DNA of 64,000 nt from Paraescarpia echinospica (Eukaryota > Annelida > Polychaeta > Sabellida > Siboglinidae): positions 67,368,318 to 67,432,317 of the forward strand of contig CM034535.1 in assembly GCA_020002185.1 (NCBI GenBank), read 5' to 3'. Below are positions 11,449-23,789 of this stretch, one piece after another. Below the pieces are notes generated by a model. That model was not told the DNA's origin. It saw only the letters and a list, made by a program, of their open reading frames with translations, and searched no databases. The position numbers and the translations under genes were made by a program. The number at the start of each line of letters is the position of its first letter. Position 1 is the stretch's first letter.

Positions 11449-12440
11449 AGGTAGTAGACAGTGGAATGAGTGGACAGTGGGCAGTAGGTAGTAGACAGTG
11501 GAGTGAGTAGACAGTGGGCAGTAGGTAGTAGACAGTGGAGTGAGTGGACAGTGGGCAGTAGGTAGTAGGCAGTGGAGTGAGTAGACAGTGGGCAGTAGGT
11601 AGTAGACAGTGGAGTGAGTGATGTCTGTCAGGGTAGTGTAAACAACTACCATCACTAGCTTGTGAGGATGTATGTCAGGGTAGTGTAGTCAACTACCATC
11701 ACTAGCTTGTGAGGATGTCTGCCAGAGTAGTGTAGTCAACTACCACCACTAGCTTGTGAGGATGTCTGCAAAGGTAGTGTAGTCAACTACCACCACTAGC
11801 TTGTGAGGATGTCTGTCAAGGTAGTGTAGTCTACTACCATCACTAGCTTGTGAGGATGACTTTCAGGGTAGTGTAGTCAACTTACCACCACTAGCTTGTG
11901 ATGATGTCTGTCAGGGTAGTGTAGTCAACTAACACCACTAGCTTGTGAGGATGTCTGCCAGGGTAGTGTAGTCAACTACTACCACTAGCTTGTGGGGATG
12001 TCTGCCAGGGTAGTGTAGTCAACTACCACCACTAGCTTGTGAGGATGTCTGCCAGGATAGTGTAGTCAACTACCACCACTAGCTTGTGAGGATGTATGTC
12101 AGGGTAGTGTAGTCAACTTACCACCACTAGCTTGTGAGGATGTCTGTCAGGGTAGTGTAGTCAACTACCACCACTAGCTTGTGAGGATGTCTGCCAGGGT
12201 AGTGTAGTCAACTACCACCACTAGCTTGTGAGGATGTCTGCAAAGGTAGTGTAGTCAACTACCACCACTAGCTTGTGAGGATGTCTGTCAAGGTAGTGTA
12301 GGCAACTTACCACCACTAGCTTGTGTGGATGTCTGTCAGGGTAGTGTAGTCAACTTACCACCACTAGCTTGTGATGATGTCTGTCAGGGTAGTGTAGTCA
12401 ACTAACACCACTAGCTTGTGTGGATGTCTATCAGGGTAGT
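11449..12440. repeat. Right-arm inner arrays of foldback 1
   Basis: The 30-bp 'AGGTAGTAGACAGTGGAGTG' array is followed by about 17 copies of the 47-bp unit in inverted orientation relative to 8215-9010. Confidence 0.85.
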
Positions 12441-15390
12441 GTAATAGTTCGGTCGGTGGGATAGGCGTGTACCACGATCCATTGCTTCCTCTTCTTAAGA
12501 ACGGAGACACGAGGCTGGTGTCGTCATCGAAGTCATCGGCGTCGTGGCTGATAGGTGGTGGTGGTGGTGGTGGAGTGATTGGGCGAGGGGGTCACTCCGT
12601 GATATGGGAGCGACCGAGCATACCGGCTTTGCTGCTGCTGCTGCTGACAGGGCCGTTCTTGTAGGCAGTTGGATCTCCAGTACTCTATGAAATAAACCAC
12701 AATGCATGTACGCGTGCGTGCTTACAACACTTTTCAAAATAAGGAGCATGCGCACTTAACACATACTGCCTAGTCTACCGTTATTCTACAACATATCGCG
12801 CATGCGCACTTCACACTAATACCGTTATCTTACTCAATTACGCGCATGCATACTTAACACATCCGAGGCATTTGTTTTCGGAAAAAAATTACCGGTCACG
12901 TCAGTACATTCATCGTCAAATGTGTCTGTACATCAAATTTCTCTAATATCACTTCACCGCACGATTCCCTACCCCACACTGAACATATACAACGTTTATT
13001 TTCATGCTTTCAGCTTTTCGTTTATTGTTTTTGAAAATGCATTGTTCTCCGTTCACATTCCGATCACGATAAGCCGTAGTGTCATGCGCCACCGCTGTTT
13101 TTGATGCTGCGCGCGAGCGCGCGCTCATTGCCCATTCACCATTTTCCAGTCAGACACTCGTGATCGTTTCTCAATGTCTCATCGGTTTGTCACAATGGAC
13201 AACACAACATCATCATCGTCTCATCGTACGCCAACACATCGGTAAGACTGCTTTTATGTATGCATGCATGCGTGTGCGCGTTCATGCATTGCCACCCTTT
13301 GTTTAAACAGTTGTAAGCACGTAAGCCTGCTTTTACGCATGTCACAATGGATAAAACATCGTCTCCTCACACGTCAACACACTGCTTTTATGCATGCATG
13401 CATGTGCGCGTGCGTATATGCCACCCTTTGTTTAAACAGTTGTAAGCACGTAAGCCTGCTTCGTACATGTATTGTGGTTTATTTCATAGAGAGATCCAAC
13501 TGCCTACACGTACGGCCGCCCTGTCAACAGCAGCAACAAAGCCAGTATGCACGGTCGCCCCAACATCACGGAGTGACCGCCCTCGCCATGCATGGTTCTC
13601 ATTTTATTTTAGCGCCCCTTGTTTAAACACGCGTACATGTATTGTGGTTTATTTCAGTAAGCCTGCTTTTATGCATGCATAGTTCTCATTTTATTTTGGC
13701 GCCCTTTGTTTAAACACACCTACATGTATTGTGGTTTATTTTCATAGAGAGATCCGACTGCCTACAACCGCCCTGTCAACAGCAGCAGCGACAAAGCCCA
13801 ATTCGACGACGAACGCTGGAATAAGTGTCACCGTGATGAATATACAATGCACACAGCAGTCAATAATAAATACTCTCTCTACTACTCACGTTTCCACTCG
13901 TCTGTATCCACTGCATAAACACCCTACGTACAGTGCCACCAACCTATTCACTGAACGATAGTGTATTTATGCATTGGTTTCGATTTAATCGTACTACTAG
14001 ATTTACTTACTTATTTAAACGCACAACGCATTGGTTTCGTTTTGATCGCACCACTAGAACGCACAGCTCTAGCCAGCTATGCTGTCGTGCCGGGGCCAAA
14101 GTCCACTCCAACGGCAGCAGCGCTTATCGCAACGTCACTGCTGTAAACATAGGGTACAGTGGGGCATCCACATAGGGCTGACGGGGGGGAATCTGCACAC
14201 AGTGGTTTTATCGTGGTTATATAGTTGCGTCATATAGTGCTTAGGTCAGCACACGCTTGACAATCTGCTTAGGTCAGCACGCGCTAGGTAACTGTCCTCA
14301 CCGCTAGGTGTTTTATTGCGGTTATATAACCGCGTCATATAGTGCTTAGGTCAGCACGCACTAACGTTGATCGCTAGGGGACAATCTGCTTAGGTCAGCA
14401 CACTGTCCTCGCCGCTATATAGCCGCACAATCAGGCTACTTTGAGAGGTACTTTGAGAGGTCTACTCTGCGGTAGGTCTACTCTGCGGTCCGTGCTTGTG
14501 TACATTCTACTCAGCTTATGCAGTGGTTTCATGCTAGGGGACAATCTGCTTAGGTCAGCACGCGCTAATCCGTGCTTGTGTACATTCTACTCAGCAGGTA
14601 CGACGTTGATCGCTAGGGGACAATCTGCTTAGGTCAGCGCGCACTAGGTACGATGTTGATCGCTAGGGGACAATCTGCTTAGGTCAGCACGCGCTAGGTA
14701 CGGCGTTGGTCGCTAGGGGACAAACAAACTGATCTCTACACTCACCGCTAGGTGGCAGCAATGCTGTCATGCCGGGGCCATAGTCCACTCCAGAAGCAGC
14801 AGTGTTTTATCGTGGTTATATTGTTGCGTCATATAGTGCTTATGTCAGCACGCCCTAGGTACGGCGTTGGTCGCTAGGGGACAAACAAAATGATCTCTAC
14901 ACTCACCGCTAGGTGGTAGCTCAAATGTACTTAGAGGGGGTAATCAATCACGTTTTTTATAAGTAGGTTCCCGAACTTTCGATGACGGGGGGAGTCTGCA
15001 CACAGTGGTTTTATCGTGGTTATATTGTTGCGTCATATAGTGCTTACGTCAGCACGCGCTAGGTACGGCGTTGGTCACTAGGGCACAAACAAAATGATCT
15101 CTACACTCACCGCTAGGTGGCACCTCAAATGTACTTAGAGGGGTAATCCATCAAACGTTTTTTATTAGTAAAATTTTGCCCAAAGGTCACCAAAGGTGAC
15201 AGGGTAATCAATCACGTTTTTTATAAGTAGGTGCCCGAAAACGATTAGTGTCAAAAAAGCCTTTGATCTTTTTTATAAGTAGGTGCCCGAAAATGTTTAG
15301 GGGTCATGAAAACGTTTTTTATTAGTAAAGTTTTGCCTATAGGTCACCAAAGGTGACGTGCACGGGGACCCTCAGGCCCTCTATACTACT

Positions 15391-15396
15391 CGGGTG
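15391..15396. repeat. Target-site duplication, right
   Basis: CGGGTG directly after the TACTACT... right terminus, identical to 4954-4959. The next bases (TCTCCC) have no counterpart at the left, so the duplication is 6 bp. Confidence 0.85.
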
Positions 15397-16876
15397 TCTC
15401 CCTCTCTTCAATGAAACTTCTAATAGCTGTACGCAAATTACGTTTTTAGAGTATCGATGTGTGACCAGATTATCTCTGAGTGTTCACCATACAAGCATCC
15501 ACGAAGTCATCACAATAATGTACTCCAGTTATGACAAAGTCGAACAGATCCGTGTGTTATTTGTCTGTGCATTTCAGTTAGTCAGCTGACTCAACAAAAG
15601 CACCGACTAAAGCAATAAAGTAGCTGCATGATGTATTGAATCATAATCCACGATTTGGAGCTTCCTTTGTCAATTATGCTCGCTTCAGACAATGCCGATC
15701 GAAGATATTTTTAACAAAACATGTTTCGTACCTAGCACGTTGATCTGGTTAGGTTAATTCCACTTTAAAGGGAATAAAAATATCTATGGCTTGAATTCAT
15801 GTTATATTACATTCTGCTATCTATTTCCATGTCCACCAAGCCAAAAACAAAACAAAAAATCAATGAATTAGAAATTCCACATTTAATGCTGTACATCCGG
15901 ACATTTTCGAATATGCATATTTTTGGCGCGCTTTTCGGGATGCCGAGATGTGACGTCACTTATGACCCACACTCGCATCAGGCCGACCCTTTCCATGCAT
16001 TCAGAGCATGTTTACAAGTATAGCTTTTGGGTCGAAACGAGCGTCAGAATGAGTTATTGTGCAATATTCCGATGAAATACAAACACTAGTCATCATAGAG
16101 GAAACAAGCAGTTATCTTACCGTTCCACATGAATCGATTTTTATTCAAAACAATGAATGCGAATATGTGCCTACAAGTCGACTAGGTTTCGCTGAGCTTG
16201 GGCTCGTTTTCATAATAATTATATCGAATACAACCAACGAGAGATAATCTACACCAATAAACTTACATATCAAACATATATCGTATCCAGCTACAGAAAG
16301 TAAGTCTTCCTCATATTAACTCGTGTGCATACATTAATGGACAAAGTCGGTGTCCATCAATCAAAATGTTGAACACTTATAATAACATGCAACTGAATTG
16401 TGATTTTAATTTACCTCACTTCCGCTACAAATTCCAAAAAAACTCGACGCTTATTTTTGTTAGAAAGGCACATTTTAATTTGACTGTAATTTTTAGAATC
16501 TTAATCCCATAATGCGGGATATTTACAATATAAAAAAGTTGTACTATAACTAATCAATGTACAATACTGTTTTTGACCTTTTGATGACATACACGATAAC
16601 AGACACTGCGCCAAATTTGATGACGTTGCTAGCATGTGACGTCATCGTAAAGTGTATAATAAAACCACGCTTCCCGTTCTTTGGTCCTGCGTTTCAACAG
16701 TGCGTGATTTGCCCGTCATTTGCATCACAGTTAAAGCCGTATCTACCGTGTCATCATTTCTACCAGCGGAATGGACATATTCTATCCACAAGTGCAAGGC
16801 GTTTGCAGCAACAATGTCATGGAATACTAGGTGAATCCTCTACAAAAAGGGACCGAGATTATAAACAATACTATCA
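15397..16876. other. Intergenic, no gene seen
   Basis: Right flank of the foldback-1 insertion, originally continuous with the dead GPCR's upstream region. Short frames at 15353-16247 and 16557-16967 have no recognisable motif. Nothing here can be supported as a gene. Confidence 0.45.
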
Positions 16877-17952
16877 AGGTCCGTGTATATGCCGTCTTTT
16901 CCTTTTTCGTTTTGAAATTGGCGAGCGAAAAAGGAAAATAGCAAACAATGTTCGTTTTCATATTTGAAGTACGAAAAACGAATACAATATTTTATTTCGC
17001 GGTATTTATAATACGTGTTAGAGAAACAAAATAGCAATAAAACAAACCGTTTTTCGTTTTCACTGCATCCGAACGAAAAACGAAATACGTCTGCAGCGCC
17101 ACTCGTTTTTGCACATAGGAAGCTTCGGCTGCCTTACCGCTTCGGCTAGGCGACAAAAGGTTCTGGCTTCGGCGGGACAATTCGGTTGCACTGGCATTTT
17201 GAAAACAAATTCGCTGAAATTGCATCGTCGTCGAAGTGGTATCGTTGCCGACGCGAGAAGTGTGGAGGAATATTGGTCGTTTCGGCGCCGTTACTTTATG
17301 AAAGGTTTCGATTATTAAATTAATTCTACTCAAATTTCCGTGGTAAACTACTTTATTAATTATTATGTTTATCATAAATACGTAATATATAACTAGTATT
17401 TAAGATTGTACTATAATGTGAGAGACCTTGAAAATATAAATAATAGTAAAGCATATTTGAATGCAAAGATTAGTATTTTGGAAAACATACTCGAATTAAA
17501 CGTTGCGTTCTGAGATCGCCCATATTTTAAATAACATACAGTTGTTTAGTGAATCACCATGCCCCATACAATATCATGAACTATATATCACTTTCCTCAA
17601 CTTCATATAGCCTTGTTCACGTACTGTGCAATTTTAAGATAAAACTGCATCAAAAATTAACAAGTATATCCGCGTGCAATATTCCGCCAAAAATGCGTGA
17701 CCACCAGTAATTTTGGCAAAAACACAATTTATCAAATAACATATCAAATGCCAACTGATACATATGTTGGCAAATAGCTCATTGTACAATGCAACTTTAA
17801 ATTCACAAAATCTGACCCTTGTGCAAGATGTAATCAGTATCTCCTTTCTAGTTGAATATTATTATTATAAACAAGCACGTACAATTTTGTAAATAATAGG
17901 TTACCCCTAATTTTTAGCGTCTGTACAAATATCAGCTTCGTTTTCAAAACAT

Positions 17953-18057
<105 letters not shown>

Positions 18058-18770
18058 TACAATGTACACATAAATAAAAATCACATACACGCGCGCGCCC
18101 GCGTGTACCACACGCACACACGTAGTGAATTTATTTTTCGAAAAAAAACCTGATATTTATTATAGAGAATATTATGTTTATTAATAACATTGAATAGCCA
18201 ATTATACTTTAGTCTTTCCAATATTTTAGAGAAAATAAGTACTTTTGAAAATAGCCAACAGTTAGAACGCTGACGTGTTTCTTTAGTTTTGTAGAGTGGC
18301 AGTACTTTTGTTACTTTTAGGATACGAATATGAACGGGTAGCACAGCAACATAAAACGATAACAAACTAGGAGTAGCAGGTAACCTATCACAAGCGAAAC
18401 GGTAGATTACGTTTTTATAGTAATACTACCAACAAGAAATGAGCAACTGATTAGATATTGCGTGTCGCTTCACTGTCGGTCAGATTTGTAAATTTAAAGT
18501 TGCATTGTGAGTTTAAATACGATAATCATTGTTAACTATTTTTAATGAAAGTGAATGTACAACATCAACTCTGTTAACTTGTTAACGTATATGTCATTTT
18601 GGAATTTTATATATTATTCGATAAATTATGTGTTTTTTTGCCAGGATAACCGGTCGTATGTCCAGCGGAATATGGCACGCAGATAAAAATATTAATTGTT
18701 AACCTTTGGCGCAGTTTTATGTCAAAATAAAATTTTACGTGAGAAAAGATTACATGGAGTTGAGGACAGT

Positions 18771-19236
<466 letters not shown>

Positions 19237-20029
19237 GTGCATGAGGCATGCTACTTCACGGTAAATGTTTATTCGATCTCAGAATGCAACGTCAAGTACG
19301 AGTACATTTGTCAAAACACTAATAAATTCATTCAATTACACGTTACTGTTATTTAGATTTTCAAACACTTTCACATAATAGTACAATCTGAAATACTAGT
19401 TTTATATTATGTATTTCTGCTAAACATAATAACTAATAATGTACTTTACCACAGAAATTTGAGTATAACTGATTTAGTAGTCGGAATCTTTCATAAAATA
19501 ACATGTAACGTGTTTCGTTCTGATGCAGTGAAAACGGTTTGTTTTATCGTTATTTTGTTTTTCTGACATGTAATAGAAATACCGCGAATAGTAGATTGTA
19601 TTCGTTTTTTTGTACTTATAATATGAAAACGAAAAACGAACATTGTTTGCTTTTTTCCTTTTTCGTTCGTAAATTTCAAAACAATAAAGGAAAAGACGGT
19701 ATATACACGGACCTGTCAAGACACAACACAATACTATTAACACCGTCCTAATGCTCTGAATGTCGTATTCAACAGCGTTTTGTTTTCGACTAGAGTTTAG
19801 TAAACCTAAGTACTAACGCATGAAAGAGCGTTGTTTGTTGTAATAATAATATAGTGTCTGAATCGAGATAACCGCAGTTCTAATACACTTGTTGCCGATT
19901 CTTACCTTGGGCAATTACATCAAATAAGAACTTTCCTGTTTATTTAGATACAGGCTGTGAAATTAATAGTAATAATAATACAAATATTTGGAAGTGTAAT
20001 TACCTGCCTGAATCCTGATAGTGTCGAAC

Positions 20030-20880
20030 GGAGATTTCGCACTCTCATGATGCCTTCATTACCGTTGTACTGAATCACCCAGGATCGTCATGTGAAGTTG
20101 TGGTTCTGTACAATGCAGATGAACGCACCATGATGGTGTCGAAAGCTCCATTAGATCCACACAGGATTCAGACAGGTAACCAACCTTCCAAATTATGATT
20201 CTAAATGAATCCGGAAGCAATTTACACGCTGAAATAATAATACATTTATGGAACTGAACACAGTATGATATCATACAGGGCAGAAATGGCAAAACTTGTA
20301 AGCCGGGGTACAAATAACAATCTGACTAAGAATCAAAACAAAGGAAATTATTGTCGATTTCGGAAGGAATAAGTTTAATTATAAACCAGTCATTACAAGT
20401 AGGCAAGAGGTGGAGATGATGGCATGTCACCAATCTAACTGGTATTTGGACACAGTAGTAACATAACATTATACCTGTCTTTGGCTGAACATATCGTGTT
20501 TACCATGAAACAGGTCACCTTCTTGAGGCAGAAAAAAAGTAAACGCTATCATGATGCTCTTCTACAGATCCATTACACAAAGTCTTCTTAGCTTTGACAT
20601 CTGGGTCTGTTTTACAGCACTCACAAAAAAGGAGAAAGATTGTTTGGAAGAGCTAGATTTTACTGTTGGAAAGGTCATAGCAAGTATGCCACCATCACTT
20701 AAACAGAATCATCAAAAAGAAAATGTAATCCTGAAAGATGAGTCTCATCCTCTTAACTAGCTCCTTCAGCCTCTACCACCAGGCAATCGATTGTGAACTA
20801 TAATGACATAGATAGAAAGGTACACGAACACATTCCTGCCACATGCTACCCTAATATATAATGCAGAATAGATGGCCATC
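20030..20880 (+). mobile_element. Degraded LINE, 3' part of reverse transcriptase ORF
   Basis: Frameshifted plus-strand translation shows 'IKTKEIIVDFGRNK', 'YLDTVVT' and 'FLRQKKVNA'. An open frame (20551-20760) follows with 'MLFYRSITQSLLSFDI', 'WFTALTKKEKD'-like residues and 'DESHPLN', then 'LLQPLPPGNRL' and 'RYTNTFLPHA'. This order matches the connector and C-terminal region of L2/Rex-type LINE polymerases. Multiple stops make it non-functional. Confidence 0.75.
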
Positions 20881-21427
20881 ACCTTTCATTGTATGTGATG
20901 CTGTCATTTTTCTGTAAAATTATAGTTCAAATTTTTCCAAGATTGATACTATTATTCGTGATGTGTTCTTGTACATGGTCTGTTTTTCGTTGCTTGATAT
21001 TGGGCTTGTTTCTTTTGTGCTCAACTATTTTAGCTATGATGGCAAACTGTTCTTCGGGCAATAAAGATTATTATTAATATTATAGTTATGCAGTTATGAA
21101 ATATTTATTGGAATAACACGAATGTTTATGTTTGCATTTGTACCAGTCTAAATGAAGCACTCCAAACATGTATTTGCGGCTAAAAAGTGACATATTATGT
21201 ATGTTTTCACCACCGTCATATATATGCATGGTTTGCGGTGAGGTCACCTTATGCAACATGTATTAAAACGTCACCAAAACCTGTTTGCGTATATGATCTT
21301 CGAATATGTTAAATTGTTAGGACATTTATACTCTCAGTGACCAATATATACATGACTAATGGCTTATTTAATATAAGTTCTAATTATATATAAAAGACAA
21401 TCTACATTATTAAAATTATAAAATTAT

Positions 21428-21765
21428 TCTCGAGCGCAGTGGCGCAGTGCCTAGAGCATCAGACTCTCCATTTGGAGAACTCGGTTTTGAATCCTGTGCT
21501 GCCGTGTCGAACCGTGAGCAAGTTCGTTCACTCTAAGTTGGTCCAATTCACTCCGCTGTATGAATGAGTACATGGCTATAGATAGTGGTGGATATATGTG
21601 TGCGGATGTAGTCTTCACGCATTAATTGAAGCGTGGCTGAATGTTTCACAAAGTCGAGATGGTGTTCGATTGAACAGGTCTGCCATGGAGTAAAATGAGC
21701 TTTGAGCAGTCCTAATGACTGGATACTGTGCTATATAAGAACTTATCTTTACTTATGTTATATTG
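21428..21765 (+). mobile_element. tRNA-derived SINE
   Basis: The head (about 21430-21505) resembles a tRNA: a box A 'TGGCGCAGTGCCTAG', an anticodon-like hairpin 'GACTCTCCATTTGGAGA', and a box B-like 'GGTTTTGAATCC' (canonical GGTTCGAATCC with changes). A non-tRNA body contains 'CCAATTCACTCCGCTGTATG', resembling conserved central regions reported in several invertebrate SINE groups. The 3' end 'ACTGTGCTATATAAGAAC' resembles LINE tails in this window (for example 27777). Transcription would be by RNA polymerase III. The changed box B suggests an old copy. Confidence 0.82.
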
Positions 21766-21836
21766 TTAACAAGCATGATACAATCTGATAATGCGTTAGT
21801 TAGTATATCCGTTTAGATAACACCGTTTCATTCCAG

Positions 21837-22298
21837 AGTTGCGGTTGCAATAGGCTTCTTGGCGTCGCTGTTGCCTGTAACGGGAGGTCAGTTCAGCACT
21901 TGATATTCAGCATATCCATTTTTGAGTGTAAAATAATTTCTAGTGAACCTCTCAGTGCACATGAATTAAATTGTTTATATCGTTTCTTACATTAACTTTA
22001 ATGCATCCTATAACTAATTTGAAAACGCACTGTCTTTGTGCATTTATATATTCTATTTACTTTAATTTTTAAATAACCCTCGTCGTGTTCGTCAAAAAAT
22101 TTATCTTTGACAGCGTGGGATCTTCCGGACGGATGCATGGTGAGGTTTCAAAAGCTGTCTTCAAAATACGCAACGGGCGGAAACGGCCACACGTCGTTGA
22201 CGGGCGTTTCCGGATGTCAATACCTGTGTACTCAGCATGTCTGGTCAGTTCACAATTACTCCTCTTCTCTGGTATTTAGATATGGCGTTGGTCTTTAG
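21837..22298 (+). CDS. Two exons of a probable secreted protein (possible PAN/apple-like domain), partial
   Basis: Exon A (21837-21886) follows a TTCCAG acceptor and ends before GTCAGT. It encodes VAVAIGFLASLLPVTG, a typical signal-peptide hydrophobic core. Exon B begins at 22114 after a TTTGACAG acceptor, and the phases join exactly (G + CG gives Ala). It continues AWDLPDGCMVRFQKLSSKYA and includes Cys residues in 'GVSGCQYLCTQ' before a stop at 22296-22298. The Cys pattern and Gly-rich stretch recall PAN/apple-type modules of secreted invertebrate proteins, but this is a weak resemblance. No exon with a start Met is seen upstream. The domain looks short of its later cysteines, so either exon B ends at an internal GT or this is a decayed gene. 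Confidence 0.45.
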
Positions 22299-23189
22299 GT
22301 GTATCACGTTGTCACACAACCTGGTGGGTAATTCATTAACAAACATAATTATATTTGCCTATTTGTCCGCTATCTGCCAGAACATGATAATTATGATGTC
22401 CAAACATACCGTGATATCATTAAATGGAACCAAAAGGCTATTGTGTGAGTTTGTACACCTAAAAGAGTTAATAATTATAATCTAACCATGTTCAGGTACA
22501 ATCAAGAATATAATGCCTGTGGTCTACACAGAATGTATTTTCAAAGTGTAATATTCTAGTGAAATCTTACTATTCCCGACGTCTGACACATTGAGAAAAG
22601 CCCCCGATGCTTGACCAATAAGCGCCTTAGAGCTTGGTTGACATTAACGCAGCGATGACGCATCGAATGCCTCTGTTTACTCGGTATGTTTTTGAACATA
22701 CCAGCTCATATGTTGGATTCTCGTACTCCCTTCGATTCAAATTTACACTCAGATAACAACTGTTATAATGCCAAGCGGAAGTAACGTTTTAGTAGTTCCA
22801 GTGACAAAACAAATTCGGCGACGCAAACTAATAATATTCGCAGTTTGGTGACTGGCGAATTGGGAAGTTAAGGCATTGGTGACGTCAGCCTTTCTATCGC
22901 AATGACGCAGTCCGTGCTATTTAAATTATGTGTCTTCAAAACTAGTTTATTCTAATAAACTGCTGGCGTAATATTTTTGATTGCAGTTACCAATGGGTCG
23001 TTTTAGAAACTCGTTTTAGATGCGTAGGCCCAACAATATGCCTACTTTGTTTCCTTTGAACTATTGTATAACTTTGTAAATGGAAAGAAGAAGTCAGTCT
23101 GAAAGTCATATATCACAATTATGAATACGTGATTTGTGAATTGGTGATAACAAAAGCCATGCTACTGCATTACTCATAATGAGTGTGAT
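22299..23189. other. Intergenic or intronic, no feature seen
   Basis: No convincing exon continuing the 21837-22298 gene, and no repeat that I recognise. Confidence 0.4.
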
Positions 23190-23382
23190 GCGGTCATGTT
23201 ATGTGTCCACCTGAGCACTAAATGGTCATGTTATGTGTCCACCTGAGCACTAAATGGTCATGTTATGTGTCCACCTGAGCACTAAATGGTCATGTTATGT
23301 GTCCACCTGAGCACTAAATGGTCATGTTATGTGTCCACCTGAGCACTAAATGGTCATGTTATGTGTCCACCTGAGCACTAAA
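23190..23382. repeat. 32-bp minisatellite, 6 copies
   Basis: Unit 'TGGTCATGTTATGTG' plus 'TCCACCTGAGCACTAAA' repeats at an exact 32-bp period with almost no divergence, so it is a recent expansion. Confidence 0.95.
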
Positions 23383-23789
23383 TACACAATTTTAATGCTT
23401 GTTTTGCTATAGAGCATTTTTGCATATGTACATGTCTGGTGATGGTTGAGTCTGACTAAACATTATAATACTAATGATAGGCGTCAGGGTAATGCTTTTG
23501 TTCAGTCGTACTCACACGATATAATTAACATAATAATTTCAGCTGTACCATATTCCTTGATGCAGTTGACACACAAACAAACTAATTTACACACCAAGCC
23601 TACACGTGGAGAAGTTGATGTAGCAGCTGAAGCAATAGCAGCAGCAGCACCAGCACCAGCACCAGCAACAACAACAATTACGACAACACTAACGCACCGA
23701 TGGCCGATAAAGAACGTACATAGACAATGGTTTAACAAGATTGAACAAGATTGCCGTCCATAAGCTCCAGACGGCATGCTGACAAGGAA
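23383..23789. other. Short spacer with CAG/CCAG repeats
   Basis: Contains a GCAGCAGCACCAGCACCAG run near 23637-23665. The 105-codon plus frame and 91-codon minus frame across it are repeat-driven. The end of the region probably includes the 3' UTR of the LINE on the minus strand. Confidence 0.5.

Larger units (their letters stand above)
4960..15390. mobile_element. 10.4-kb foldback element with 6-bp target duplication
   Basis: Two arms in inverted orientation form this element: 4960-10448 and 11449-15390, separated by 1000 Ns. The ends read AGTAGTATAGAGGGCC on the left and its complement on the right. Both ends are flanked by a perfect CGGGTG direct repeat (4954-4959 and 15391-15396). Over the outer 400 bp I count only a handful of mismatches, so the arms are about 98% alike. 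The arms are built from nested tandem repeats, and no transposase, integrase or polymerase is visible. A 6-bp duplication with AG...CT termini is the signature reported for Polinton/Maverick elements. A non-autonomous relative is therefore one reading; a TU/FB-like foldback element is another. The left arm is about 1.5 kb longer because of internal duplications. Confidence 0.88.

Noticed and set aside
10390..11655. 421- and 356-codon frames over the gap
   Set aside because: They are almost entirely translated Ns.
21430..21505. Functional tRNA gene
   Set aside because: Box B is altered, no closed acceptor stem is evident, and a SINE body follows directly.
23190..23382. CRISPR-like direct repeats
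   Set aside because: The 32-bp units are contiguous without spacers, so this is a minisatellite.
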